Shown here piece after piece: positions 8,447 to 17,109 of a DNA stretch of 64,000 bases (positions within the stretch are counted from its first letter, which is position 1; every line of letters starts with the position of its first letter). Source of the stretch: Flavipsychrobacter stenotrophus (GTDB lineage: Bacteria > Bacteroidota > Bacteroidia > Chitinophagales > Chitinophagaceae); the NCBI RefSeq assembly GCF_002954265.1, contig NZ_PPSL01000008.1, positions 1 through 64,000 of the forward strand. Direction: 5' to 3'. The notes beneath the pieces were generated by a model, which made no database searches, was not told where the DNA came from, and saw only the letters and a program-made list of their open reading frames with translations. The translations under genes were made by a program, and so were the position numbers.

Positions 8447-8969
8447 GAAAATAGTGGTCATTGGTCCTGAATCTACGGGAAAGAGTACGCTTAGTGCAGC
8501 TCTGGCAGCTGCATTGCATACTGTGTGGGTGCCCGAGTACGCCCGTGCGTATCTCGAAAGCCTTGGCCGACCGTATGAAGAACATGATCTGCTTGCTATG
8601 GCACAAGGACAATTGCGTGCAGAAGATGAAATAATAAATCAGGCCAATCAATACCTAATCTGCGATACCGACCTGAACGTTATAAAAGTATGGAGCGAAA
8701 ACACCTACGGGCATTGTAACAGAGAGATATTAGAGCAAATTGCACAAAGAAAATATGACCTGTATCTGCTCACCAATATAGACATACCATGGGAAGATGA
8801 TCCGCTACGCGAACATTCCTCTCCCGAGTTGCGCAATTACTTTTACAATCAGTATAAGGATATCGTCATGAACAGCGGTGTGCCCTGGATAGATATTAGT
8901 GGTGATCATGAAGAACGAGTAAAATCTGCTGTTACTGCGATCAAACTCATTGAGCCATTGAGCAATTAA
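8436..8969 (+). CDS. NadR-type ATP-binding kinase, probable nicotinamide riboside kinase
   Basis: This 177-residue protein begins with a Walker A loop (VIGPESTGKST, residues 7-17) and has VPEYARAYLE, the signature of NadR kinase domains, plus a D-T-D-x-x-V-I-K-VW Walker B region. It lacks the DNA-binding and NMN-adenylyltransferase domains of full NadR. The start is a TTG at 8436 inside the end of the PAP2 gene; the reading frame extends further upstream, but those residues are antisense-like shadow of PAP2. The protein would phosphorylate NR to NMN. The last codons are made by an 8-bp-period repeat. Its stop codon overlaps that of the convergent gene by two bases. Confidence 0.85.
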   Translation: MSIKKIVVIGPESTGKSTLSAALAAALHTVWVPEYARAYLESLGRPYEEHDLLAMAQGQLRAEDEIINQANQYLICDTDLNVIKVWSENTYGHCNREILEQIAQRKYDLYLLTNIDIPWEDDPLREHSSPELRNYFYNQYKDIVMNSGVPWIDISGDHEERVKSAVTAIKLIEPLSN

Positions 8970-8986
8970 GCCATTGCGCCATTATC
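8948..8986. repeat. 8-bp-period array shared by two convergent gene ends
   Basis: Octamers of the CATTGAGC type start at 8948, 8956, 8964, 8972 and 8980. The array encodes the last residues of the kinase and contains the overlapping stop codons of both convergent genes. A nearly identical array lies at 49875-49914. Confidence 0.65.
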
Positions 8987-10228
8987 TTTCAGCGGGTTCC
9001 TCTGTTTCCACTTACTATTCTCCATAGCCGAAAAATACTTTACGAACCACTTCACCACAAAGTCCGGTATGTACTCCATTTTTATAAAGTAGCTGAGCTT
9101 CCTTGCCTTAGCGCCCAGGCTTGCCTTCGCATCAAATGAAGTACGACCCAGTTGCAATACTTTCTTGCCCGACAATATAGCTCTTTCCAGCCCCGAGAAC
9201 AGGATATTGAAGTAGAGTTGGTAGGTATTGTTCAGTTCGTAGTTGAACCCGACATAATAGATATGGTAGTAGTCAACGCCGGTAAAAGCTGTATAGAATG
9301 CTATTAATTTACCATCGTTCATAAAGCCTATCACCTCAAAGCCATCTCCATACATGCGTTTCAGCTCGGTAAAATACCCCGGCTGTGGCTGTGTTAGCGT
9401 AAAGGGTTGCTGGTGAACAGTGGCAGAGAACAGACGGTCAATATCCTGCTCATACGCAGCTACTTCAGTCGTAGTCAGAGCTCTTAGTTCCAGCGGTGCT
9501 ATTGCCGCAAGGGCCTTCTTTGCTCTCGTTTTATACTTCTTACTCAGGTCATTGAGATAGTCCGAGAGGGTATGCCAGTTGGCATCTACTTCCATGTCCA
9601 TCACCTGGTCTTCAAATGGGGTAGAGTAGCCATTCTCACTGAGCAGTTGCTGCGCCTGCGCGGTAATTGGTGGTAACTCTTTCAGCACAATGGCAGTAGC
9701 ACACTCGTCTGCGGCTATCTTTTCCGCTATGCCTGCTATGGCCTCTGTAGCCTCATCAACGGTAAACACTGAGTGGTCGTAACAATGGCTGGTGGTCTCA
9801 TTACGCAGCACATTACCCAGCATTACCGCCTTCGCTTTCTTCAGGTTTACAAAGGCCTTCAGTATATGTTTTACAAATGCGCTGTTATTCTCGAGGTTAA
9901 AGTTGGCCGCAGTAAGTGTAAATATCTGGTAGTAGGCAAAAAGTACCGGCTTGCCATTTTTACTGATGACCACATACCTGATCGTTGCATTGGTCAACGT
10001 CTTTTCTAATAGGGCAAGGCAGGGATAAGAAAGCTCGGGTACATGGTCGGTATTAAGTGTATCGAGCGCTGTCTTTACATCAGCAATGTTCTTAGATATT
10101 TGTATTTGAAAAGGGTCTTTTGCGCTTAGCGTTGATGAAAAATGTCTTTTGAGCATTGAGGAGATAAGACAGTCGTTAAAAGTGCCGTCGGCTGAATTGA
10201 GTTTAAGGTCTTTATAAGTGGCACTCAT
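8966..10228 (-). CDS. FemAB/GNAT-fold acyltransferase-like protein (peptidogalycan biosynthesis family)
   Basis: A 420-residue soluble protein. The C-terminal half (about 215-400) resembles the acetyltransferase fold of the FemAB/DUF482-type group: a LSKKYKTRAKKAL helix, IGFMNDGKLIAFYTAF strand and turn, YHIYYVGFNYELN, and VLQLGRTSFDAKASLGAK near the end. The N-terminal half also looks like a degenerate GNAT copy (ATIRYVVISKNGKPVLFAYYQI). Such proteins add amino acids or acyl groups to wall precursors or lipids; the acceptor cannot be read from the sequence. A TAATTTTG -7 box at 10244-10251 lies 15 bases before the start. Confidence 0.65.
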   Translation of the reverse strand: MSATYKDLKLNSADGTFNDCLISSMLKRHFSSTLSAKDPFQIQISKNIADVKTALDTLNTDHVPELSYPCLALLEKTLTNATIRYVVISKNGKPVLFAYYQIFTLTAANFNLENNSAFVKHILKAFVNLKKAKAVMLGNVLRNETTSHCYDHSVFTVDEATEAIAGIAEKIAADECATAIVLKELPPITAQAQQLLSENGYSTPFEDQVMDMEVDANWHTLSDYLNDLSKKYKTRAKKALAAIAPLELRALTTTEVAAYEQDIDRLFSATVHQQPFTLTQPQPGYFTELKRMYGDGFEVIGFMNDGKLIAFYTAFTGVDYYHIYYVGFNYELNNTYQLYFNILFSGLERAILSGKKVLQLGRTSFDAKASLGAKARKLSYFIKMEYIPDFVVKWFVKYFSAMENSKWKQRNPLKDNGAMA

Positions 10229-10243
10229 TGATCATGTTTGTAT

Positions 10244-10251
10244 CAAAATTA
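10244..10251 (-). promoter_or_regulatory. -7 box for the FemAB-like gene
   Basis: TAATTTTG on the minus strand, 15 bases before the start codon at 10228. It matches TAnnTTTG exactly. Confidence 0.5.
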
Positions 10252-10411
10252 GTGAACTATTTAAAGACTTTTGCAACGAAACAGAAATGGAAAAGAACAG
10301 ATAAATTAATAGAGTTTATTTTATCATCTTTCCCAGGGCTAAATATGCAGAAGTAAGCCGATTTTGGTTTATCTTTATTTGTAGCGTTTGTCATATCTAT
10401 TCGCGCATTTT

Positions 10412-11446
10412 ATGTCTCTTTTATCCCGGACTGTCACAACTGTTATCATAGTTATTGGTTTGATCATATCCGTTGCCCATGCGGGTGGAAAAAAGGGAGT
10501 AAAGAAAAAATACAACCTCGTAATTACTAATTACACCGAAGAGAATGACGTGTTGGTCAGACCGGTCATGAATGTCCCTGCCTCGTCTATCGGACAAATA
10601 GGTTTGACGCTCAATAAGCCATTTAATAAGGTTCGGGCACTACATGGACTGATACCCGGCAGGCGTTATCATGTGTCGCCGGATGGACGAAATGACACTG
10701 TTGATTTGATCGTTTGGAAGAGCAACGATTATACCCGTAAAAAACTCGCCGGCTGGTTTCTTAATGAGCCACCGGAAATTTTCCCATTCAGAGGTGGGAA
10801 TATATCGATGCCTGAGGATACCTTGCTATTTAAAGATGATAGTGGCCGGAAAAATATCATTCTTTCATTCGCTACACACGATCTGGCGCCTATAGATGAC
10901 CTAAGTACTGGTCGCTACGCTTGCGTTACGATGGGATTGGCGTGGTTTAGGGAAGAGAATAATAAATGGGTGCTGAAATATTTTACCCCCGGTATTGGCT
11001 GCTACGGTGCATTTCAGTCACTGCCTAAGTTAAACCTGATCAAGTTGGGCACAAACAACTACGCATGTTACCTACTTAATAGCAACGGTGGGCCGGGGCA
11101 GGTCTACTACTCAGGGTTATACGTTTTTGCAATTGTTGACGGACAGGTCAGAATCGTGTTGACCGAAGATGCTGTTGAGCGGACCAATACAATGTCTTCG
11201 ACCTGGTATCCTCATTTAACTACTTTTAAAACTAAATCAGACAGCGTGTTTCGGCGATTATCTCTGAAGCTGGAAGGAACATTTAACCGTAATATCCCGA
11301 ATCCAGAATACGACACAACCGATTCGCCCATAGAGTTGGCAAAGGCAATAATAGGCAGGGATAGTTTTGATTTTCGAGTTACCCGCTGTTTTGAGTACCG
11401 TAATGGTAAATACAGAAAAGTATCTTCCAGGTATAAAGTGAAATAG
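10412..11446 (+). CDS. Secreted protein of unknown function
   Basis: I do not recognise this 344-residue protein. The first 26 residues form a Sec signal peptide ending AHAGG; the ATG at 10412 gives the natural signal start, while an upstream in-frame TTG would lengthen it unnaturally. The mature part is rich in beta-strand segments and charged turns and has a few aromatic pairs (LAWFREENNKW, YSGLYVFAI), in the manner of a periplasmic beta propeller or sandwich. There is no lipobox and no T9SS sorting domain. It stands alone between convergent and parallel unknown genes. Confidence 0.6.
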   Translation: MSLLSRTVTTVIIVIGLIISVAHAGGKKGVKKKYNLVITNYTEENDVLVRPVMNVPASSIGQIGLTLNKPFNKVRALHGLIPGRRYHVSPDGRNDTVDLIVWKSNDYTRKKLAGWFLNEPPEIFPFRGGNISMPEDTLLFKDDSGRKNIILSFATHDLAPIDDLSTGRYACVTMGLAWFREENNKWVLKYFTPGIGCYGAFQSLPKLNLIKLGTNNYACYLLNSNGGPGQVYYSGLYVFAIVDGQVRIVLTEDAVERTNTMSSTWYPHLTTFKTKSDSVFRRLSLKLEGTFNRNIPNPEYDTTDSPIELAKAIIGRDSFDFRVTRCFEYRNGKYRKVSSRYKVK

Positions 11447-11502
11447 GAGCCGCGGCACAAAATTAATATGTACTTAAAAAGCCCCCATTAACTTCGGTAT
11501 CT

Positions 11503-12156
11503 ATGCAATTCGACCTCAATAACAAAGTAGTGAAACTCTGTGCCGATGGCATGAATGCTGAGGCGAAGGGCGATATTGATGCGGCAACCAGCTTGTTTCA
11601 GCAGGCATGGGATGCCGCTACCGATGATTTTGAAAAATTCACTGCCGCTCATTATATGTCGCGGAACAGGGAAGATGCATCTGTAGAACTTTATTGGAAC
11701 GAGACCGCACTGGATCATGCACTGGCTATGACCGATGATGAAGCTAAATCGCACTATCCCTCACTCTATCTTAATGTTGGCCGGTCGTATGAGAAACTGG
11801 GGGACAATGAGCTTGCACGCCAACACTATCAATTGGCAGCCGAATTCAGCGAAAGTCTTGCTTCAGGGGGATACACCGATATGATCCGTTCGGGTATTAA
11901 AGCGGGTCTGCAACGCACAGGGGCTGCCCGGCCTGCCATGGAACTTCTCTCTAAGATGATAAATAAGTGGTGCGAGCAAAAAGCACTTCGGCCACTGTCG
12001 TTTGTATTGCCGGTGTTCGTTAGTTACCTGGGTACCGAACAAGACAGGAACAAGTTGATCAGCGCACTCAGCTACCTTAGTTCCACCCGCTGCCTTGATG
12101 AAAAAGACCAGCAAAATACAGATGCGCTTATTGCAGAATTATCGGCTGAGGAATAA
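11503..12156 (+). CDS. TPR-like cytosolic protein, unknown function
   Basis: A 217-residue acidic, mostly helical protein with no signal peptide. Two stretches have tetratricopeptide-like spacing: residues about 8-45 (GMNAEAKGDIDAATSLFQQA) and 86-117 (LNVGRSYEKLGDNELARQHYQLA). Proteins of this sort are common in Bacteroidota and usually annotated as hypothetical. The start ATG at 11503 is the first Met and follows a 56-bp gap. The role is unknown. Confidence 0.6.
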   Translation: MQFDLNNKVVKLCADGMNAEAKGDIDAATSLFQQAWDAATDDFEKFTAAHYMSRNREDASVELYWNETALDHALAMTDDEAKSHYPSLYLNVGRSYEKLGDNELARQHYQLAAEFSESLASGGYTDMIRSGIKAGLQRTGAARPAMELLSKMINKWCEQKALRPLSFVLPVFVSYLGTEQDRNKLISALSYLSSTRCLDEKDQQNTDALIAELSAEE

Positions 12157-12240
12157 TTCGTAGTTGGCTAAATCGGGTTCATTCACAGAATTTTCCATCT
12201 AAAATGCCGGGAACATTCTAATTAATTATTACTTTGCTCT

Positions 12241-12699
12241 ATGAAATATTCTTTCCTCTTTATACTGTTGCTGGTTTCTTCATCGGCCTGGTCGCAGGTA
12301 TTGTTCAAATACGATTTTAAAGACTGCGAACCGGCAGATATATGCCTCTATTGTGGCGATGCGCCTGCAAGACCGCCCGTGAAGCTGGCCAAATACCTGC
12401 AGAAAAAACTGAACCGTGCACAGTTTGAATACAATGGCAAAGGCCGCCAGATGCTGTTCCAGGTATACATAGATGCCAAAGGCAAGTTATGTGTATTGAG
12501 CATTGACGATAAACATGATATGTGGCAGCTGAGAAAAGACATGCGCCTTGAGCTAAATAATATGCCTAACTGGATACCTGCTACTCTTTACGGGAAACCT
12601 ACCCACACCTCTATGGTGTTGGAATTTACGTTCCACAAAGACTATTTCGATATTCGCTACATCAGCAAACGCCCGCAGGTAGATGGCAGGGTAATATAA
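12241..12699 (+). CDS. Secreted TonB-C-like domain protein
   Basis: This 152-residue protein has a signal peptide (1-19, ending AWSQ). The rest resembles the C-terminal domain of TonB as found in many Bacteroidota periplasmic proteins: a FQVYIDAKGKLCVLSI strand pair, a helix, then NWIPATLYGKP and a final VLEFTFH strand. No membrane anchor or proline-rich linker, so it is a stand-alone domain rather than an energy transducer. TTTG of a near-consensus -7 box (TTACTTTG) ends four bases before the ATG. Confidence 0.6.
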   Translation: MKYSFLFILLLVSSSAWSQVLFKYDFKDCEPADICLYCGDAPARPPVKLAKYLQKKLNRAQFEYNGKGRQMLFQVYIDAKGKLCVLSIDDKHDMWQLRKDMRLELNNMPNWIPATLYGKPTHTSMVLEFTFHKDYFDIRYISKRPQVDGRVI

Positions 12700-12715
12700 A
12701 TCGTTGCCTAATGAG

Positions 12716-12837
12716 AATGTCATGCTGAGCCGCGTCGAAGCACGACATTCGCTGTAGACGTATTTGTTTTGTAGACCCATAAAGGTTAGTGTATGACTGT
12801 CGTGGTTCGGCAAGCTCACCATGACAGTCATACACTA
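12716..12837. repeat. Two GTCATGCTGAGC-type palindromes
   Basis: The first hairpin (12716-12749) pairs AATGTCATGCT with AGCACGACATT. The second (12787-12837) has a 19-bp stem with one G·T pair, TAGTGTATGACTGTC facing GACAGTCATACACTA across a TTCGGCAAGCTCA loop. Both share the CATGCTGAGC / GCAAGCTCACCATG core typical of a REP-like family. They lie between a stop codon and folK and could also act as terminators. Confidence 0.75.
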
Positions 12838-12850
12838 ACATCAAAAAAAC

Positions 12851-13339
12851 ATGCACACCACATACCTTTCCCTCGGCAGTAACATTGGCGACCGCCAGGC
12901 GCTCATGACGCAGGCATTAGCTATGTTGGAAGTTACCGCCGGCAGGGTAGTCAAGCAATCGGCATTGTATGCCACCAAAGCATGGGGTATAACTGATCAG
13001 CCCGACTTCCTGAACATGTGTGCGGCAATAGAAACAGACCTTTCTGCACAAGAATTACTGGCTACTATCCTGCAAACCGAACGAAACCTGGGCCGCGAAC
13101 GCAAGATCAAATGGGGAGAAAGGACGATCGACATCGACATCCTGTTTTATGATGATGCCATTATCAATGAGCATGACCTTATTGTTCCTCATCCTTATAT
13201 TCAAGACAGGCGTTTCATACTGGTCCCAATGGCAGAGATAGCCCCCGATCTGGTTCATCCTGTTTTGAACAAGACAATTAACCGGTTATTGAAAGACTGC
13301 AAAGATGAGCTACAGGTGCAATGCCTTGACAAATCATAA
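12851..13339 (+). CDS. folK: 6-hydroxymethyl-7,8-dihydropterin pyrophosphokinase FolK
   Basis: FolK moves pyrophosphate from ATP to hydroxymethyldihydropterin in folate synthesis. The 162-residue protein has the family pattern: LSLGSNIGDR at the start, SALYATKAWGITDQPDFLNM, TERNLGRERKIKWGERTIDIDILFYD in which the two Asp of IDID bind magnesium, and the VPHPYIQDRRFILVPMAEI closing segment. Length is normal. No other folate gene is adjacent, though Bacteroidota often place folK near a deoxynucleoside kinase. Confidence 0.96.
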   Translation: MHTTYLSLGSNIGDRQALMTQALAMLEVTAGRVVKQSALYATKAWGITDQPDFLNMCAAIETDLSAQELLATILQTERNLGRERKIKWGERTIDIDILFYDDAIINEHDLIVPHPYIQDRRFILVPMAEIAPDLVHPVLNKTINRLLKDCKDELQVQCLDKS

Positions 13340-13350
13340 ATATTGACGTC

Positions 13351-13845
13351 TTATTTGCGAAAGTAATACTTGAAAAAACTGAATTTTTCTGCACCTCGTG
13401 CGGTAATTGCATTATCTTCTAGGAAGCTGACAACTGGCCGGTAGTCTTTAAGGCTCGTGTCGCTTAATAGTAGCCTATTGCCATTTGTCATGTAGAGCAT
13501 GATTCCTTCATCATAGTTTGTTCTTCTGCGAATGCGTGTTGTCGTATATCCGTCCATTTCATCTACAGAAATGGATTCAGTTTTCTTAAATAGGTATGTT
13601 ATTGTTAGTTTATTACTTGTATTGTCTATGATGATGCCTGTTGTGAGTGAATACATCCGAATGCCAAGGGCTGTTATAGTAGTCAATAATACAAGACAGA
13701 AAGCTATCATTACCGTTGTTATGTAGTCTAGTTGCCCGAGTGAAGTATGGAAATCATCGCAAATGATATTTATCAATAACCCTATGTAAAAAATTATTCC
13801 CAATGCGCTACCCCAGAGCTCAATTTTATTAGGACCAATTTTCAT
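13351..13845 (-). CDS. Two-helix membrane protein with PH-like tail
   Basis: A 164-residue protein with two membrane helices (about 9-27 and 40-62) and a cytosolic C-terminal part rich in alternating strands (ITYLFKKTESISVDEMDGY, GNRLLLSD), reminiscent of the small PH-like domains of bacterial membrane proteins. I do not recognise a family. It ends 12 bp from the convergent folK stop. Confidence 0.5.
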   Translation of the reverse strand: MKIGPNKIELWGSALGIIFYIGLLINIICDDFHTSLGQLDYITTVMIAFCLVLLTTITALGIRMYSLTTGIIIDNTSNKLTITYLFKKTESISVDEMDGYTTTRIRRRTNYDEGIMLYMTNGNRLLLSDTSLKDYRPVVSFLEDNAITARGAEKFSFFKYYFRK

Positions 13846-13893
13846 TTTTCAGAGATCAGACGGTAAGATAATTGTTTAGTAGAACATCACATA

Positions 13894-15555
13894 CTACTTC
13901 GCACCCAACATAGAGATCAACTTCTCATCTCTGTGGTACACGTCTCTTACAAAATTGATGTGCTTTCCTGTTGTGTCTTCAAATGCGGTAAGGTAGGCTA
14001 TATGGACAGGTATCTTGTTAGATAATACTCTCCATTGCGTTTTATGAGTGCTGATGATGGTGTCCAGCTTACCCTGCGTAAATTCTTTCTTCTCTATTTG
14101 CGACAAAATGAATACTGCCATTTCCTGTGGTTGTTGCAGTCTTATACACCCTGAACTCAATGCGCGGTCACGCTTCACAAAATCCTCGCGGTGAGGTGTG
14201 TCATGCAGGTATATATCCCATGGATTAGGTAGGTTGAACTTCACATAGCCCAATGAATTATCGTCGCCCGGAGCCTGCTTATAAGCATAGCGCTTGTAGT
14301 TCTTTGCATTTATCTTGCTTACGTTTACCAGGTTGCCCTTTTGGTCATAAGCCTTCAGGCCTTTTTTCTTCATGTATTCATTACCGCTTTTCTGTATGCC
14401 GGGCAATACGTCTTGCTTAAGGATAGTTGATGGTACACCCCAAGGTGGGTTCAACACCACGTTAGACATTACAGCATATAGCGAAGGCGTCTGCCTCACA
14501 GGCTTGCCGACAACTACACGCATGTGCATAGAGTTGGCGCCATTCTGCCTGAAGAAGAGCTGCATCAGCGGCACGTTGACTATAATGTACATGTTGCCAA
14601 AGTCTTTCTGCATCCACCTGATACGTTCCAGGTTAGCTGCAATTTTAGGTAGTAGTGAGTCAGGACTTGTTGTCAGATACCTCATGGTAGTACTATCGGT
14701 CTTGCCTGTAGGCTTTATACCCATATAGTTCTGGTAAGCCATCAGCAATTGTGCCCACTCGCTCACACTGTCATTAGGTTCAGTGGTTATCCATGAGGCT
14801 TCTTTATTAATTATGGCAGCTATGTTTGCCTTTGCTGTGCTGTCAAGATTCTTCACTCCTTCCAGCGATACAGCTGCCGCGCGTAGCTCAGAGTCTGCTG
14901 ATAATGTCCAGAGTTGTTTATATTCATTGCGCAGTAATTGGTAGGTAGGTACTGTACTCTTAAATTCATCCAATGAATTGTACTTTACCTGCATGTCTGT
15001 AAGCAGCATAGGTGCGTTCCAGGTAGAGTCATTCACGTGAAACCATAACGAATCTACTTTCTTAGGTACTATACGGCCTATCAGCAGGTCTTTAGCCACT
15101 GTCAGGTAGCATCGTGTCAGAGATGTGTCGAACGCAATAGCCTGGTCTAGTGTAGTCTCTTTTTTGCCCAGTTTCTCCTTCAGTTTGGTCAGTTGCGTAT
15201 AGCCATATTGCTCGGGATCTAACCCATCCCACTTCACTTCTGCCAGTTCGGTAAGGAAGCGTTCCGCAGCTTCGTCGGCCTTGTAGCCATGAGATAACCA
15301 TATCGGGTTATAGTCGTTTTGAAAATAAGCATACCGCATATCTGCGGTTGCATTCCTTATTTTCTTAGGCGCAGCAGTATCGCCTGCCGGCATTACAGTT
15401 TCCATTTTCTCTATGAAGTCATCATAAGAGAAGCCGGTGGAAACTGCGTTCTTTTTGTGTTTTACCTTGTTTTTGCACGAATAAGTGCCGAATAGAATAG
15501 TAAGAAGGGCTAATAAAGCAATACTCTTTTTGACCACGGGGTGTATATCAGACAT
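13894..15555 (-). CDS. YcbB-type L,D-transpeptidase
   Basis: This 553-residue protein should make 3-3 cross-links or attach proteins to peptidoglycan in the periplasm. It starts with a membrane or lipoprotein signal ending at Cys27 (TYSC, an imperfect lipobox). An N-terminal scaffold domain (about 40-240) and a peptidoglycan-binding-like stretch (about 265-290, LLMAYQNYMGIKPTGKTD) precede the YkuD catalytic domain (about 315-490). That domain has VVVGKPVRQTP, NPPWGVPSTI, the catalytic His in YLHDTPHRE, and S-S-G-C-I-R-L with the nucleophilic Cys. Order and length match LdtD/YcbB. Confidence 0.92.
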   Translation of the reverse strand: MSDIHPVVKKSIALLALLTILFGTYSCKNKVKHKKNAVSTGFSYDDFIEKMETVMPAGDTAAPKKIRNATADMRYAYFQNDYNPIWLSHGYKADEAAERFLTELAEVKWDGLDPEQYGYTQLTKLKEKLGKKETTLDQAIAFDTSLTRCYLTVAKDLLIGRIVPKKVDSLWFHVNDSTWNAPMLLTDMQVKYNSLDEFKSTVPTYQLLRNEYKQLWTLSADSELRAAAVSLEGVKNLDSTAKANIAAIINKEASWITTEPNDSVSEWAQLLMAYQNYMGIKPTGKTDSTTMRYLTTSPDSLLPKIAANLERIRWMQKDFGNMYIIVNVPLMQLFFRQNGANSMHMRVVVGKPVRQTPSLYAVMSNVVLNPPWGVPSTILKQDVLPGIQKSGNEYMKKKGLKAYDQKGNLVNVSKINAKNYKRYAYKQAPGDDNSLGYVKFNLPNPWDIYLHDTPHREDFVKRDRALSSGCIRLQQPQEMAVFILSQIEKKEFTQGKLDTIISTHKTQWRVLSNKIPVHIAYLTAFEDTTGKHINFVRDVYHRDEKLISMLGAK

Positions 15556-15621
15556 ATTATGCAGTAATCACTGCCATTTTTAATAATAATTGTAGCAAAA
15601 ACTATACCAACTGTAAAGGTG

Positions 15622-15972
15622 CTAAATGGATAGTTCTTTCATAGGGTCCCAGAATACCTTTTCAAAATCCTGTACCTGGTCATCTTTCACTTTTACCCCT
15701 TCTTTCTCCAGCAACTCCTGCATCTTTTCAGGTGGGGAAAAGTGATGTTTGCCGGTTAGTAGCCCCTTACTGTTTACCACCCGGTGAGCCGGTACTTTGG
15801 GCTTCATACCATGGGCATGGTTCATTGCATATCCCACCATTCTAGCACCCGTAGCAGCACCGATTGCCGCCGCCACAGCGCCATAGTTAGTTACACGCCC
15901 TTTGGGTATCAGGCGCACCACCTCGAAAATAACTTCATAGATGTTCTCTTTATCCTTGATCAGCGTTTTCAT
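15622..15972 (-). CDS. Alkyltransferase-like protein (MGMT family without catalytic Cys)
   Basis: A 116-residue protein with the DNA-binding domain of O6-alkylguanine transferases: IPKGRVTNYGAVAAAIG (helix-turn-helix), GARMVGYAMNH with the Arg finger, and PAHRVVNSKG. In the true enzymes the last motif is PCHR; here Ala replaces the nucleophilic Cys. It therefore cannot accept an alkyl group and should instead flag alkylated guanines for excision repair, as the ATL group (E. coli YbaZ, fission yeast Atl1) does. Its start overlaps the end of the DUF5522 gene by 23 nt. Confidence 0.9.
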   Translation of the reverse strand: MKTLIKDKENIYEVIFEVVRLIPKGRVTNYGAVAAAIGAATGARMVGYAMNHAHGMKPKVPAHRVVNSKGLLTGKHHFSPPEKMQELLEKEGVKVKDDQVQDFEKVFWDPMKELSI

Positions 15973-16144
15973 TGGCTTTACGGTTATTCAGGAGTTGTGT
16001 ACGTTTTGGTTCAGGTACTTTCTCATAGTCAAACGGACAGTTAAGACACCCATTGCCACAGCAGTATCCTCGTTCCGAAAGGTACAAAGCGCTCATTACC
16101 AACCTTCCATCAGGCAATATATAATAGTCTCTATTCTCCTTCAA
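15950..16144 (-). CDS. Small DUF5522 Cys-rich protein
   Basis: This 64-residue protein has a conserved Cys cluster, YCCGNGCLNCPF, in its middle, which suggests metal binding. I recognise the pattern as that of DUF5522, a small Bacteroidota protein of unknown function. It overlaps trmB by 14 nt on one side and the ATL gene by 23 nt on the other, so the three are surely co-translated. Confidence 0.78.
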   Translation of the reverse strand: MKENRDYYILPDGRLVMSALYLSERGYCCGNGCLNCPFDYEKVPEPKRTQLLNNRKANENADQG

Positions 16145-16841
16145 CTATTTCGTCTTCTGGTTCATCCTTACTAAACCTACCTGTGAGTACAATTGGGGTA
16201 GGAGGGAGGGTGAATGATACATAATAAATTGTACGATTATCCAGCAGGTGCATCTTTTCATAAAATGTCTGGATGGCCAGTGGTCCATTCACCATATTCT
16301 TACCATATATGTCTGCTATGTTCTCTACTATGGTGCAGCCGGTTTCAGCTATCGTTTCGAGTGTAAAGTCATAGAGTACTTTAGAGTCGGTCTTCAGGTT
16401 AATGATACTGCCCGGCTTCAATATTCGCTGATAGTAAGAAAGGAAACGGGCATGCGTCAGCCTGTTCTTTTCTTTACCTTTTTTAAGAAAGGGATCTGCA
16501 AATACGATCCATATTTCACCTACTTCATTTTCGCCAAAATAGTCATTGATCTTGCCTATGTGTGTACGCAGGAACGCAACATTATCCAGTCCTTCGGTAA
16601 GTGCTATTTTAGCACCGTTGTGTATACGGTTGCCCTTTATGTCAATGCCTATAAAGTTGCGGTCTTTGTGCTCACGGCCCAGGTTTACGCTATATTCTCC
16701 CTTGCCACAGGCCAGCTCCAGCGTTATCGGATTGTCGTTTTTAAAGAAATCCTTCCAGTTATTTTTCATGTTCTCAGGGTACTGCAATACATTTTTAAAT
16801 GTATCTATAGCCTGGAATTTGATCAGTTTCTTGTGCCCCAT
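16131..16841 (-). CDS. trmB: tRNA (guanine-N7)-methyltransferase TrmB
   Basis: TrmB methylates G46 in the variable loop of tRNAs using SAM. The 236-residue protein has the SAM site LELACGKGEYSVNLGREH, the FIGIDIKGNRI strand, and the IWIVFADPFLKK-x-K-x-K-NRLTHARFL motif that binds tRNA. I place the start at 16841 because the extra 28 upstream residues are not family-like, and a TACCTTTG -7 box lies at 16856-16863, inside the longer frame. It heads the trmB-DUF5522-ATL operon. Confidence 0.94.
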   Translation of the reverse strand: MGHKKLIKFQAIDTFKNVLQYPENMKNNWKDFFKNDNPITLELACGKGEYSVNLGREHKDRNFIGIDIKGNRIHNGAKIALTEGLDNVAFLRTHIGKINDYFGENEVGEIWIVFADPFLKKGKEKNRLTHARFLSYYQRILKPGSIINLKTDSKVLYDFTLETIAETGCTIVENIADIYGKNMVNGPLAIQTFYEKMHLLDNRTIYYVSFTLPPTPIVLTGRFSKDEPEDEIVEGE

Positions 16842-16855
16842 AATTTTTAGAACGG

Positions 16856-16863
16856 CAAAGGTA
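16856..16863 (-). promoter_or_regulatory. -7 box of the trmB operon
   Basis: TACCTTTG on the minus strand ends 14 bases before the trmB start at 16841. It supports the shorter start. Confidence 0.55.
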
Positions 16864-17109
16864 ATAGTTATTTTGCCCTGTTTAAAATATAACGGACGCT
16901 GATCTTGTAATTGAAGTGATCTCACTTCTGAGAGGCGAATGATATTTGATGCTTCTTTAACTTTCGGTTGCTATTATTTTTGGATTTCTTGCAATACCCA
17001 TTGTTTATTTTTCGAAAATGCAAATTTTATTGTCATGAAATTGTTTGTTTTATAAAATACCACTAATATTGTAGCGTTATAAATTTATAAATACCTTTAA
17101 AAAGACAAC

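Noticed and set aside
15622-15972. Active O6-methylguanine-DNA methyltransferase
   Set aside because: The acceptor Cys of PCHR is Ala, so alkyl transfer is not possible.
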